A stretch of 64,000 nt of DNA from Paenibacillus sp. JJ-223 (GTDB lineage Bacteria > Bacillota > Bacilli > Paenibacillales > Paenibacillaceae). The stretch covers positions 62,001 to 126,000 of the forward strand of contig NZ_CAKMMP010000018.1 in assembly GCF_927798175.1 (NCBI RefSeq). Reading direction: 5' to 3'. Below the pieces are notes generated by a model, which had not been told where the DNA came from, made no database searches, and saw only the letters and a program-made list of their open reading frames with translations. Position 1 is the first letter of the stretch, and every line of letters starts with the position of its first letter. Positions 42,621-51,103 of this stretch are shown one piece after another. Position numbers and translations under genes: made by a program.

Positions 42621-43016
42621 TCAATTGAATGTAATCGTGTAGGATACCGAAGGATATGCGGCTTCCGAACCAGGCACGCGTTCAACCACGGTGATCAATG
42701 TTCCCGGTTCATAATAGCCGGAGCCGGTGTTGTAACTGGTACTGCTTATGACGACCGTACCAAGGTCCAGGGTGGTATTGTTGTAGCTCCAGTAGTAATG
42801 CAGTCGAAGCGTGTTTGGCGCAGACGTCGTTACTTTTATGCTTGTGCCGGATGTTTTAGCATTAGGGAGTATGTAGGCATACCCTTGGCCGGCGGTAAGT
42901 GTATTGGAATAGCTGCCTCCGTAACTGACAATGGCGGGGTTGGCTGATGCGGTCAGACTGAACATTAGCGACATGCTCATAAACAATGCAAACAAAGCGG
43001 TGCTCCACTTTTTCAT
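42621..43016 (-). CDS. Small secreted protein of unknown function
   Basis: The 131-residue protein starts MKKWSTALFALFMSMSLMFS and has a signal peptide cleaved near LTASA. The mature part (about 108 residues) is rich in Ser, Thr, Tyr and Gly with alternating hydrophobic residues (TLRLHYYWSYNNTTLDLGTVVISS), suggesting a compact beta-sandwich. It has no cysteine, sortase motif or recognised domain. I do not know the family. ATG 43016 is chosen because GGAGAGG lies upstream and the signal peptide begins there; the frame continues upstream to 43154 with unrelated sequence. Confidence 0.7.
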   Translation of the reverse strand: MKKWSTALFALFMSMSLMFSLTASANPAIVSYGGSYSNTLTAGQGYAYILPNAKTSGTSIKVTTSAPNTLRLHYYWSYNNTTLDLGTVVISSTSYNTGSGYYEPGTLITVVERVPGSEAAYPSVSYTITFN

Positions 43017-43584
43017 CAAACGCTCATCCTCTCCAAATAAGTGTTTCAAGTTTAACCAGGTGTAAACCAAAAACCTTTTCGAAACGGATCGGAGCAGCCT
43101 CCTTTTTTCGTTTTTTGATAGCGCTGACATGTTGACGTCTATAATATATACCATAAAATTACAGCTGTAAACAGGAAATGCGAACAGCAGAAAAAGACCG
43201 CGATTTGCGGTCGGGTTATGGTAAATCTCGTTAAATTTGCATTACAAAATGAGCATTACCATATGCATTGCGGCCACTCCCCCCAATGGATATACAATCG
43301 ATCTGGAGAATACGTTTTTGAATTCATTGTGGGCATGCCCATTGGCTGACCTCGATCGGCTCGAACAAATGCGAATTTCATATGAAATGAGACTGTATTA
43401 GGTTCCAAACATTGGGAATGATTGTGGAAAGGAGGGGGTGCATGTACGCTTCCTCACATTCCTTGTTGTATTTCTCCGGCACATCTCGTACAATTTGGTG
43501 GAGCAATTCTGCATTGCGTTAAAACATAATAATGAGAAAGCAACATTACACCAAGAAAATGCACAAGAGAAGGGGAGTTTCGTT
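43017..43584. other. Intergenic region upstream of the APC permease gene, with a minus-strand terminator
   Basis: At 43191-43212, GACCGC-GATTT-GCGGTC is flanked by AAAAA, so read on the minus strand it is an intrinsic terminator with a T-tail. It would stop transcripts coming from 43213-43584, yet no minus-strand gene is evident there. The remaining AT-rich sequence holds the divergent promoters. An open frame from 43438 runs into the permease gene but lacks homology before 43585. Confidence 0.55.
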
Positions 43585-44952
43585 TTGGAATCGAAGGAGC
43601 TTTCACGCGGGCTGAAGCCCCGGCATGTGGAGCTGATCGCGCTGGGCGGCACGATTGGCGTTGGATTGTTCATGGGATCGGCGAGCACGATCAAGTGGGC
43701 AGGTCCTTCCGTGCTGCTGGCCTATTTGCTGGCCGGAATCATTATCTTTTTTGTTATGCGCATCATGGGGGAAATGCTGATCCAGGAGCCTGTGACAGGT
43801 TCGTTCGCCACATTCGCCCATAAATATATCGGACCGCTCGCCGGATTCCTGACGGCCTGGAGTTACTGGTTCCTGTGGGTTACCGTCGGCATGGCCGAAG
43901 TAACGGCGATCGGCATCTACGTCGGGTATTGGTTCCCGGACATCCCGCAGTGGATTCCCGCGCTGGCCGGCGTGCTGATCATTGCGGCGGCCAACCTGGC
44001 GGCGGTGAAATTTTACGGAGAGTTCGAATTTTGGTTTGCGTTGATCAAGGTGGCAGCCATTTTGTTCATGATCGTGATCGGCACCGGGCTGATTTTCTTC
44101 GGCTGGGGGAACGGCGGAGAACCGATCGGGCTGTCGAACCTGGTCAGCCATGGCGGGTTTTTCCCGGGCGGGCTGAAAGGGTTCTTGTTTGCGCTATGCA
44201 TCGTGACGGCGGCGTATCAGGGCGTTGAGATGGTCGGCATTACGGCGGGCGAAGCGGAGAATCCGAAGCATACGCTGCGCAAAGCGATCAAAAACATCGT
44301 ATGGCGCATCCTGATTTTCTACGTGGGCGCCATCTTCGTCATCGTGACGCTGTACCCGTGGAACGAGGTCGGACAGACGGGCAGCCCGTTCGTGTTGACC
44401 TTTGCCAAGGTCGGGATCGTGGCTGCCGCAGGCATTATCAACTTCGTGGTGCTTACCGCGGCCATGTCGGGCTGCAACAGCGGCATTTACAGTGCGGGAC
44501 GCATGCTCTACACGCTGGCGGAGAACGGTCAGGCACCGGCTTTTTTCAAAAAGCTGTCGAAAGGCGGCGTGCCGCGCAACAGCATCATCGTCACGATATC
44601 CCTGCTGCTGATCGGCGTGGTGCTGAATTATTTGATGCCGGACTCCAAGCTGTTCCTGTACATCTATAGCGCGAGCGTTCTGCCTGGCATGATGCCATGG
44701 TTCGCGCTGGCGATCAGCCAGTTTGGGTTCCGCAAGCGGTGGGGAAAGGACCTCAAAGAGCATAACTTCAAATCGAAGTGGTTTCCGATCAGCAACTACA
44801 TCATCATCGTGTATTTGGTGCTTGTCATCATCGGCATGGCGTTTAATCCGGATACGCGCGTTTCGTTGCTCGTCGGTGCCGTCTTTATCGCCATTGTATT
44901 TGTAGGGTATTTTGTATTCGGCCTGGGCCGGAAAGGGCAAGACCGCTCTTAG
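43585..44952 (+). CDS. Amino acid permease (APC superfamily)
   Basis: The 455-residue integral membrane protein has the APC/AAT signature at its start: LKPRHVELIALGGTIGVGLFMGSASTI (about 9-35). It has about twelve helices and the conserved ITAGEAENPKHTLRKAIK (about 217-234) in the cytoplasmic loop. Members import amino acids with protons; the closest pattern is the LysP/AapA/CycA group, but the substrate cannot be deduced. TTG 43585 is preferred because AAGGGGAG lies at good spacing and homology begins at once; the ATG at 43438 would add 49 unlike residues. A long hairpin terminator follows at 45037-45104. Confidence 0.9.
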   Translation: MESKELSRGLKPRHVELIALGGTIGVGLFMGSASTIKWAGPSVLLAYLLAGIIIFFVMRIMGEMLIQEPVTGSFATFAHKYIGPLAGFLTAWSYWFLWVTVGMAEVTAIGIYVGYWFPDIPQWIPALAGVLIIAAANLAAVKFYGEFEFWFALIKVAAILFMIVIGTGLIFFGWGNGGEPIGLSNLVSHGGFFPGGLKGFLFALCIVTAAYQGVEMVGITAGEAENPKHTLRKAIKNIVWRILIFYVGAIFVIVTLYPWNEVGQTGSPFVLTFAKVGIVAAAGIINFVVLTAAMSGCNSGIYSAGRMLYTLAENGQAPAFFKKLSKGGVPRNSIIVTISLLLIGVVLNYLMPDSKLFLYIYSASVLPGMMPWFALAISQFGFRKRWGKDLKEHNFKSKWFPISNYIIIVYLVLVIIGMAFNPDTRVSLLVGAVFIAIVFVGYFVFGLGRKGQDRS

Positions 44953-45036
44953 AATGTTCAACGTCAGGGGCATTTCTATCGTCTCGCGGCAATGGGCGGG
45001 CCTCGCGTATGTCGCAATGCATAACCGCAACCGTAT

Positions 45037-45104
45037 AAGCATTCCTCGAATGCACTTTGGGAACCTCTTCGGGCCCAGGTGCCCTTCCGGGAATGCTTTT
45101 TTTC
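45037..45104 (+). terminator. Intrinsic terminator after the amino acid permease gene
   Basis: AAGCATTCC at 45037 pairs with GGAATGCTT, followed by TTTTTT. Further pairing inside the 47-base interior is possible, which makes it an unusually long terminator hairpin. Confidence 0.75.
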
Positions 45105-45258
45105 GTTCCAATGACATGTTGAAGGACTCACCTAAGTTCCAATGATGCTAACTCCGCAGCTGTGGATACTTGGCAGCGACTTGCTCTAGGATCATAGGAC
45201 ATAGGAAATGCTCCCCGAAGGGTTTAGATTTTTCGGATCAAGGTTACAAAAGGAGAGA

Positions 45259-45321
45259 GTGAGAACCTTGGAAACGTCACATTGGAAAAAGACCCCGAAT
45301 ACGAACACGTTATCAGTTTAG
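45259..45321 (+). CDS. Possible small leader ORF upstream of the SDR gene (20 codons)
   Basis: AAAAGGAGAGA is followed by GTG 45259 (or TTG 45268, better spaced) and a short frame MRTLETSHWKKTPNTNTLSV ending TAG at 45321, 12 bases before the SDR start. The ribosome site is strong, but the peptide resembles nothing I know. It could be a leader peptide coupled to the SDR gene or chance. Confidence 0.35.
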   Translation: MRTLETSHWKKTPNTNTLSV

Positions 45322-45333
45322 GAGGAATGGATC

Positions 45334-46236
45334 ATGGCGAATCAGGATCAGTATACGATGCAGGACCCGACTACCCAGTATCCGAAGGCGACGAAAGAAT
45401 GGAAGCAGCAGCAGGATGAACCCGGACTGCAGCGGGAGATGACGCCGATCCCCGATTGCGGGGAGAAAAGCTACCGGGGCAGCGGACGCTTGACAGGACG
45501 CAAGGCCGTCGTAACGGGAGCGGACAGCGGGATCGGCCGTGCGGCGGCCATTGCGTTTGCGCGGGAAGGAGCGGACGTGCTGTTGTCCTATCTTCCGGAA
45601 GAAGAGGCCGACGCCAAAGAAGTCGTTGCCTTGATCGAAGAAGCAGGGCGCAAGGCCATCGCGATGCCGGGGGACCTGAAGGACGAGGCTTACTGCGAGC
45701 AATTGATCGAAGCTGCGGTGGAGAAGCTGGGAGGCATCGATATTTTGGCCAATGTAGCCGGCAAACAGCAGTACGTTGAGCAGATCGCCGACCTGACGAC
45801 GGAGCAGTTCGACGCGACGTTCAAAACGAACGTGTACTCCATGTTCTGGCTCTGCAAAGCCGCGGTCAAACATATGAAGCCGGGCAGCTCCATCATCAAT
45901 ACGTCTTCCATCCAGGCCTACAAACCGTCGCCGATCCTGCTGGACTATGCGACAACCAAGGCGGCGATCAATACGTTCAGCAAGGCGCTCGCCCAGCAGG
46001 TCGGCAGCAAGGGCATCCGCGTCAACGTGGTTGCGCCTGGGCCCGTCTGGACGCCGCTTCAGGTGGTCGGCGGTCAGCCGGTCGAGAAGCTTGCCGAGTT
46101 CGGTTCCAACACGCCGCTTGGCCGTGCGGGCCAGCCCGCCGAAATGGCACCCGCATTCGTATTTCTGGCGAGCCAGGAGTCCAGTTACGTCAGCGGCGAA
46201 ACGCTGAACGCCAACGGCGGAACGGTAAGTCCTTAA
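45334..46236 (+). CDS. Short-chain dehydrogenase/reductase (YghA/YdaD-like general stress type)
   Basis: The 300-residue NAD(P)-dependent oxidoreductase has an N-terminal extension of about 50 residues (PTTQYPKATKEWKQQQDEPGLQ), typical of the YghA/YdaD/YhdF group. Then come the cofactor loop VTGADSGIGRAAAIAFA (about 61-77), NVAGKQQY, and the catalytic Ser-Tyr-Lys set in INTSSIQAYKPSPILLDYATTKAA. It ends in LNANGGTVSP. Bacillus relatives belong to the general stress response, and the substrate is unknown. GGAGGAATGG sits upstream of the ATG. A possible 20-codon leader ORF ends 12 bases before the start. A terminator follows at 46283-46319. Confidence 0.92.
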   Translation: MANQDQYTMQDPTTQYPKATKEWKQQQDEPGLQREMTPIPDCGEKSYRGSGRLTGRKAVVTGADSGIGRAAAIAFAREGADVLLSYLPEEEADAKEVVALIEEAGRKAIAMPGDLKDEAYCEQLIEAAVEKLGGIDILANVAGKQQYVEQIADLTTEQFDATFKTNVYSMFWLCKAAVKHMKPGSSIINTSSIQAYKPSPILLDYATTKAAINTFSKALAQQVGSKGIRVNVVAPGPVWTPLQVVGGQPVEKLAEFGSNTPLGRAGQPAEMAPAFVFLASQESSYVSGETLNANGGTVSP

Positions 46237-46282
46237 GGCCGTTCTCCCCAAGCGACGCATGAGTTTGAATCCGGTTCACCAC

Positions 46283-46319
46283 AACTCCCCTCTACCATAA
46301 AGGCAGAAGGGAGTTTTTG
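46283..46319 (+). terminator. Intrinsic terminator after the SDR gene
   Basis: AACTCCCCTCT pairs with AGAAGGGAGTT around a 15-base loop, with a T-run after it. Confidence 0.85.
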
Positions 46320-46487
46320 GTTGCGTCCGTATGCATGTCCAACAATCAAGGTTCAAGAACAACGGGAATTCCTTGGTCGGCAATGAATTTTGTACCTAAA
46401 CTTTTTGGTGTTACTATCGATCGGCTGGGGATGGGAGAAAACGGGAACCGAACAAGGGCGAAAGCAATGGATTTTATTTTTTTGTAG

Positions 46488-46515
46488 GTGACTGTAAGCG
46501 TTAACGTGGTATAAT
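46488..46515 (+). promoter_or_regulatory. Promoter with overlapping cre-like site upstream of GH94
   Basis: GTGACT and TATAAT are separated by 16 bases. TGTAAGCGTTAACG, at 46493-46506 within the spacer, matches the CcpA consensus at all but the last position. CcpA binding would cover the promoter and repress it when good sugars are present. Confidence 0.65.
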
Positions 46516-46631
46516 GGACAATAGTTGTATACAAGTATTCTGAGCAATTTCTAAAACGTTTTCCGCCAGTTCTTGTTTATTTCCGTCTGTAAATCCGTTC
46601 ATCTTATCCAAGCCGAAAGAGAGGAATTTCC

Positions 46632-49010
46632 ATGATCAGACCATCGGAAGACCAGCAATATTACGAGTTGACCAGCCCAACGAGCCTGCCCAAAGCTTCG
46701 GGATTTTTGTGGAACGAAAAAATGATGATCCACATGAATTGCCGCGGGTACGCCGTAGCGCAATTCATGCAGCCGGAACCGGCCAAATATTCGCATGCGC
46801 CGAACCTGGAGGCCAAGACGTTCATGCAGCCGGAACAGCCGTATTATGCCCACCATCCCGGACGGTTCGTGTACGTAAAAGATGAAGTAAGCGGGGGCGT
46901 TTTTTCGGCACCGTATGAACCCGTGCGCAAACAGGCGGACATATATGTCTTTTCCATCGGCAAGCATGATCTGCGTTGGCAAGTTGTAAGCGGTGACATC
47001 GAAGTGGAGATGGCTTTGACGCTGCCGAAGGCGGAGGCGATGGAGCTGTGGAGCGTGAAAGTGAAGAACCTGTCGTCCACGACGCGTAAGTTAAGCGTTT
47101 ATCCGTATTTTACGGTGGGGTACATGTCCTGGATGAACCAGTCTGGCGAATATGCGGAGTCGCTGCAAGGCATCGTGTGTTCCTCGGTGACGCCATACCA
47201 GAAATACCAGGATTACGACAAAATCAAAACCTTTGCAGACAAAACCTTTTTGCTCGCAGATGAGCGGCCTGTCGCGTGGGAAGTTAACCAGGAAGCTTTT
47301 GAGGGCGAGGGTGGACTCCATGCCCCGTCCGCTCTTGAGGCCGACACGCTGGCTTGCGGAGACGCAAGATATGAGACGCCGACATGTGCCCTACAGTATC
47401 GACTGGAACTCGAAGCCGGGGCAGAGAAGGCGTATCGTTTCATCTTTGGCGCCGCCCACAATGAACAGGAGATTGGGCAGATTCGTCAGAAGTACTTTGT
47501 GGATGTGAACGGTCAAGGGATGAACGGTTTTGCTGCGGCCGGGCTGGAATATGCCGCCTATGTTGCGGAAGGTCAGGGAAATATCGAGATTAAGACACCC
47601 GATGAAGGGTTGAACAACTTCGTTAACCACTGGTTGCCGCGCCAGATGTACTATCACGGCCAGACGAATCGTTTGACGACAGATCCCCAAACCCGGAATT
47701 ATCTGCAAGACAATATGGGCATGAGCTATATTCAGCCAAGCGTTGCGCGAGGGGCGTTTCTTACGGCACTTGAGCAGCAGAATGTCAGCGGCGCAATGCC
47801 TGACGGCATTATTTTGCACCCGGACGCCGAACTCAAATATATCAACCAGGTACCGCATACGGATCATTGCATCTGGCTGCCGGTATGCATGAGCACGTAT
47901 CTGGATGAGACCAACGATTACGGCATTTTGGATGAACAGGTCGGGTTTGCGGACAGCGAAGAGACGGCCACCGTTCTTGAACATATGCATCGTGCCATGC
48001 GTTGGCTAATTCAGGATCGCGACGACCGGGGACTGAACTACATCAACCAGGGCGACTGGTGCGATCCGATGAATATGGTCGGGTACAAGGGAAAAGGCGT
48101 ATCCGGCTGGCTTACCATTGCTACGGCGTATGCGTTCAAGGTGTGGGCAAACATTTGCGAACAGGCAGGGCATGCGGAAGCAGCAGCCGAATTCCGGGAG
48201 GAAGCGGACAGAACCAACGAAATTGCCAATACGTATCTGTGGGACGGCAACTGGTATGCACGGGGGATAACCGACGACAACGTCGTATTCGGCATCAGCA
48301 AAGACAAGGAAGGGCGCATCTTCATCAACCCGCAAGGTTGGGCCCTGATGAGCGGCGCGGCCGATCCGGACAAACGGGAAAAGCTGATTCGCGCCGTGGA
48401 GGAACAATTGGAAACGCCATATGGCGTGGAAAAGCTGGCACCCTCCTTCACGGCGATGCGTGAGGATGTTGGACGCGTGACCCAGAAACATCCGGGCAGC
48501 GCGGAGAACGGAGCCGTATACAACCATGCTGCGGCGTTCTACATTTATGCATTGTATCTGGTCGGGGAAAAGGAGAACGCCTATCGTTTGCTGCGCAAAA
48601 TGATTCCCGGTCCGGACCTGGACGATATCGTTCAACGGGGACAATTGCCTGTATTTATCCCGAACTATTACCGCGGTGCCTATCGCCAATTCCCGCGTAC
48701 GGCAGGCCGGTCCAGCCATTTGTTCAACACGGGAACCGTCCCGTGGGTATACCGCTGCCTGATCGACGGGCTGTTCGGTTTGCAAGGCCATGCGGAAGGT
48801 CTGCTAGTGCGTCCGCAATTGCCAGCAGACTGGAACGAGGCATCCGTGACGCGCAAGTTCCGCGGAGCGGTGCTGGAGGTGCAGATGAAGCGAAGCGAGA
48901 GTGTTCGCGAGCGGCAAGTATATGTGAACGGTAAGCCGATTGAAGGAGATGTGATCCGGGGGATTCAGGCCGGTGCCACGTATGACGTGTTGGTCAAGCT
49001 TCCGTTGTAG
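46632..49010 (+). CDS. GH94 family phosphorylase (cellobiose/cellobionate phosphorylase-like)
   Basis: The 792-residue cytosolic enzyme has the GH94 plan: an N-terminal beta-sandwich (about 1-290), a linker, an (alpha/alpha)6 barrel and a C-terminal jelly roll. Barrel landmarks are YLQDNMGMSYIQPSVARGAF, NQGDWCDPMNMVGYKGKGVSGW with the general-acid aspartate in the DWxD motif (about 476), and AAAFYIYALYLVGEKENAYR plus SSHLFNTGTVPWVYR near the end. GH94 enzymes split beta-glucosides with phosphate to glucose 1-phosphate. Most cellobiose enzymes have DWND, whereas DWCDPMN here suggests another acceptor, perhaps cellobionic acid; this is only a hypothesis. A cre-overlapped promoter lies upstream. 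It is monocistronic with no transporter beside it. Confidence 0.9.
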   Translation: MIRPSEDQQYYELTSPTSLPKASGFLWNEKMMIHMNCRGYAVAQFMQPEPAKYSHAPNLEAKTFMQPEQPYYAHHPGRFVYVKDEVSGGVFSAPYEPVRKQADIYVFSIGKHDLRWQVVSGDIEVEMALTLPKAEAMELWSVKVKNLSSTTRKLSVYPYFTVGYMSWMNQSGEYAESLQGIVCSSVTPYQKYQDYDKIKTFADKTFLLADERPVAWEVNQEAFEGEGGLHAPSALEADTLACGDARYETPTCALQYRLELEAGAEKAYRFIFGAAHNEQEIGQIRQKYFVDVNGQGMNGFAAAGLEYAAYVAEGQGNIEIKTPDEGLNNFVNHWLPRQMYYHGQTNRLTTDPQTRNYLQDNMGMSYIQPSVARGAFLTALEQQNVSGAMPDGIILHPDAELKYINQVPHTDHCIWLPVCMSTYLDETNDYGILDEQVGFADSEETATVLEHMHRAMRWLIQDRDDRGLNYINQGDWCDPMNMVGYKGKGVSGWLTIATAYAFKVWANICEQAGHAEAAAEFREEADRTNEIANTYLWDGNWYARGITDDNVVFGISKDKEGRIFINPQGWALMSGAADPDKREKLIRAVEEQLETPYGVEKLAPSFTAMREDVGRVTQKHPGSAENGAVYNHAAAFYIYALYLVGEKENAYRLLRKMIPGPDLDDIVQRGQLPVFIPNYYRGAYRQFPRTAGRSSHLFNTGTVPWVYRCLIDGLFGLQGHAEGLLVRPQLPADWNEASVTRKFRGAVLEVQMKRSESVRERQVYVNGKPIEGDVIRGIQAGATYDVLVKLPL

Positions 49011-49050
49011 AGCGTCAGATTTACGTTATAAATACCCCAATGGGAAACAT

Positions 49051-49091
49051 GGTGCACTTGGTGAAGACCAGATGGATTCATCAGGTGCACC
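49051..49091 (+). terminator. Hairpin after GH94 (possible terminator)
   Basis: GGTGCACTTGGTGAA pairs with TTCATCAGGTGCACC over 15 positions including G-U pairs. The following bases (TGTTGGTATT) are only moderately T-rich, so termination is uncertain. Confidence 0.5.
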
Positions 49092-49213
49092 TGTTGGTAT
49101 TCGACATTATTTTCGGACATTTCCGAATGAAGGTAAATTATTGAAGTGAAGCAGGGTTTCACATATAATCAAAGAGATTCAAGAATTCGCATACATATTG
49201 GGGGAGATCATTC

Positions 49214-49633
49214 ATGTTCGTAGGAAAAGGTTCAGTTCGTGAAATGTCCAATGATATCGACCGAGTCATTCGGGAAATCGACCAGATTACGCAATCCAAA
49301 ATCGACCGGGTATCCGACAAAATCGACTCGGAATTGAACTCATGCGGCCGCGAGCTGTCCAACGCAGCAACAACCTTGACCCAGATTCGCCCATTGATCG
49401 ACAGACTCGTTGCACAAGTGGGTCAGGATGCGCCGGATCACGTGCAAGTACTGGTTACATCCATCGCCCAAGAAGTGATGTCCAAAGTGATTGCGGCAGG
49501 CGGGAACATTGAAGAAGTCCAAAAGAACATCAAAGACGTGGACAAGCTCACCGATGAAATTGACAGCTTGACGGACGAAATCGATAAACTGACGAATAAA
49601 ATCGACGAAATTACGGATAAGTATCAGAAATAA
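49214..49633 (+). CDS. Coiled-coil protein with heptad repeats, unknown function
   Basis: The 139-residue cytosolic protein is almost wholly helical. The N-terminal part (IDRVIREIDQITQSKIDRVSDKID) and the C-terminal part (DKLTDEIDSLTDEIDKLTNK) repeat every seven residues with I/L at the core positions and D/E/K outside, which is a strong coiled-coil signature. The middle (about 50-95) is a different helical segment with QIRPLIDRLVAQVGQDAPDHV. No signal peptide or enzyme motif is present, and I do not recognise the family. GGGGGAG precedes the ATG. A second small helical protein gene follows after 33 bases, so they are likely one operon and may bind each other. Confidence 0.75.
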   Translation: MFVGKGSVREMSNDIDRVIREIDQITQSKIDRVSDKIDSELNSCGRELSNAATTLTQIRPLIDRLVAQVGQDAPDHVQVLVTSIAQEVMSKVIAAGGNIEEVQKNIKDVDKLTDEIDSLTDEIDKLTNKIDEITDKYQK

Positions 49634-49666
49634 GCGGACATTTGAAAATGAAGGAGTGAATCCCTG

Positions 49667-50014
49667 ATGAGCGAATATACTCCACCTGTGAGCCAGCCCA
49701 ACTACATGTCCAATGGTTGGAACAATAAACAGGCCAAAGAAACGGCGATCAAAATCGATCACATTGCGGACAAAGCCAAGTTTGGCATTGAAGTACTCAG
49801 TACGGGACTCGTCGGCATCGATGCCCTGGAGAAGGAACTGATCGAGATGTCCCATGCTTCCCAGCCGCCTACCCAGGAGCAGATTCGCTCCTTGGCACAT
49901 CGGCTGGATGCCCATCAGAAGCAGATTCAACAAGGTTTGGATCGGATTAAGGACATGATGACCGACATCGAAAAGGAAACGGATTCGTTTCAGCAGCCTC
50001 GTACGTCCTGGTAG
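49667..50014 (+). CDS. Small helical protein paired with the upstream coiled-coil gene
   Basis: The 115-residue product starts MSEYTPPVSQPNYMSNGWNN and then forms long amphipathic helices (AIKIDHIADKAKFGIEVLST, and IRSLAHRLDAHQKQIQQGLD followed by RIKDMMTDIEKE). It is charged, lacks cysteine, and has no signal peptide or known motif. The flexible Pro/Asn/Gly N-terminus followed by helices is common in structural or adaptor proteins. AAGGAGTG lies nine bases upstream. It follows the coiled-coil gene by 33 bases. Function is unknown. Confidence 0.72.
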   Translation: MSEYTPPVSQPNYMSNGWNNKQAKETAIKIDHIADKAKFGIEVLSTGLVGIDALEKELIEMSHASQPPTQEQIRSLAHRLDAHQKQIQQGLDRIKDMMTDIEKETDSFQQPRTSW

Positions 50015-50162
50015 TCGATGAAACGAAGATAAATAGAAGATAACGAAGAGAAGGTTATGTCGACCTTCTCTTTTTGATGTGGCGCGAAGAGAGGCCGCCG
50101 GTCTACGTAGGCCCAAATTTTTTATGAAGGAGCCGCCAGAAACCGGCCGAGGTCAATCAGAG

Positions 50163-50918
50163 CTATTTTTTTACCCGATACCAATAACGGTAGATCTCCT
50201 CGTATCCCAGCTTTTCGTATAACCGCCAAGCCGGCGCGTTGTTCACAACGACCGCGAGGTAACTGAACTCGGCTCCTTGGGCTTTGCCCCAGTGAAGCAG
50301 GTGCAGGATCAGCTGCTCGGCCAGCCCTTGATTTCTGTGCTGTTTATCTGTCACGATATCATACAATCCGATATAACCGCGTTCGACGACTCCCAAGCCG
50401 CAGGCAACCACTTGATCGTTCACCAAAAGAGAGATGTACCCCGTCGTCGTGCGGATATTCGAGAGCATGCGTGTCATCGTAGAACCTTTTTTCTCGTCAA
50501 CCGAATTGATTCTGCAAAAGGAATTCAGCCACGAATTTGTTGAATAAGTATCGATCCGTACATCAGAGTGCTGTGGCGTCTTGAGTCCGTCCAGGCTGCG
50601 AGTTTGAATGCTGGTCCGATCCAATAAGGAATACCCTTTCTCATCCAAAATGTTATCCAGATTTTCAGGATGAATAAATGGGGTGATTTTAAAGACGGTG
50701 GGTAACCCATTACGCTCGTACAATTGCTCGCATGTTTTTATTTTTTCATGGATGTCGAGCGTGGAGGTGTATATGGGCTGTATGGAGTTGGCGCGTTTGG
50801 TGCATCCGTCCGCAAAGCGAAGCACCCATCCGTCAACAAACAGGGTGGACAAGGAAGGCCAGTGGCCAAGGGACAATTCCTCGATCATTTTGTGGGATGA
50901 TGCGGCAGCGGGAAACAT
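50163..50918 (-). CDS. GNAT family N-acetyltransferase
   Basis: The 251-residue protein has a degenerate N-terminal domain (SLSTLFVDGWVLRFADGCTKRANSIQPIY, a pattern typical of two-domain GNATs) and a C-terminal catalytic GNAT domain. The latter includes VVACGLGVVERGYIGLYDIVTDKQHRNQGLAEQLILHLLHWG and NNAPAWRLYEKLGYEEIYRYWYR. The Q/R-x-x-G-x-A loop is QHRNQGLA. The acceptor is unknown. GGAGGT lies upstream of the start. It stands alone, opposite to its neighbours, converging with the small helical-protein genes. Confidence 0.88.
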   Translation of the reverse strand: MFPAAASSHKMIEELSLGHWPSLSTLFVDGWVLRFADGCTKRANSIQPIYTSTLDIHEKIKTCEQLYERNGLPTVFKITPFIHPENLDNILDEKGYSLLDRTSIQTRSLDGLKTPQHSDVRIDTYSTNSWLNSFCRINSVDEKKGSTMTRMLSNIRTTTGYISLLVNDQVVACGLGVVERGYIGLYDIVTDKQHRNQGLAEQLILHLLHWGKAQGAEFSYLAVVVNNAPAWRLYEKLGYEEIYRYWYRVKK

Positions 50919-51103
50919 GGGATCGGCATACCTCCTGTTTTATAATGATAAATATACTAGTAAATAATAATACATATTATTGCATAAAAATTCAATTATG
51001 TGTACAAGCAGCTTTGAGTGCGAGGGCACGCGATATGAGGTACAATCAGGGTAGTCAGTACAGCGATGTGAACGGCATATTATGAACAGAAGTGGAGAAA
51101 ACG

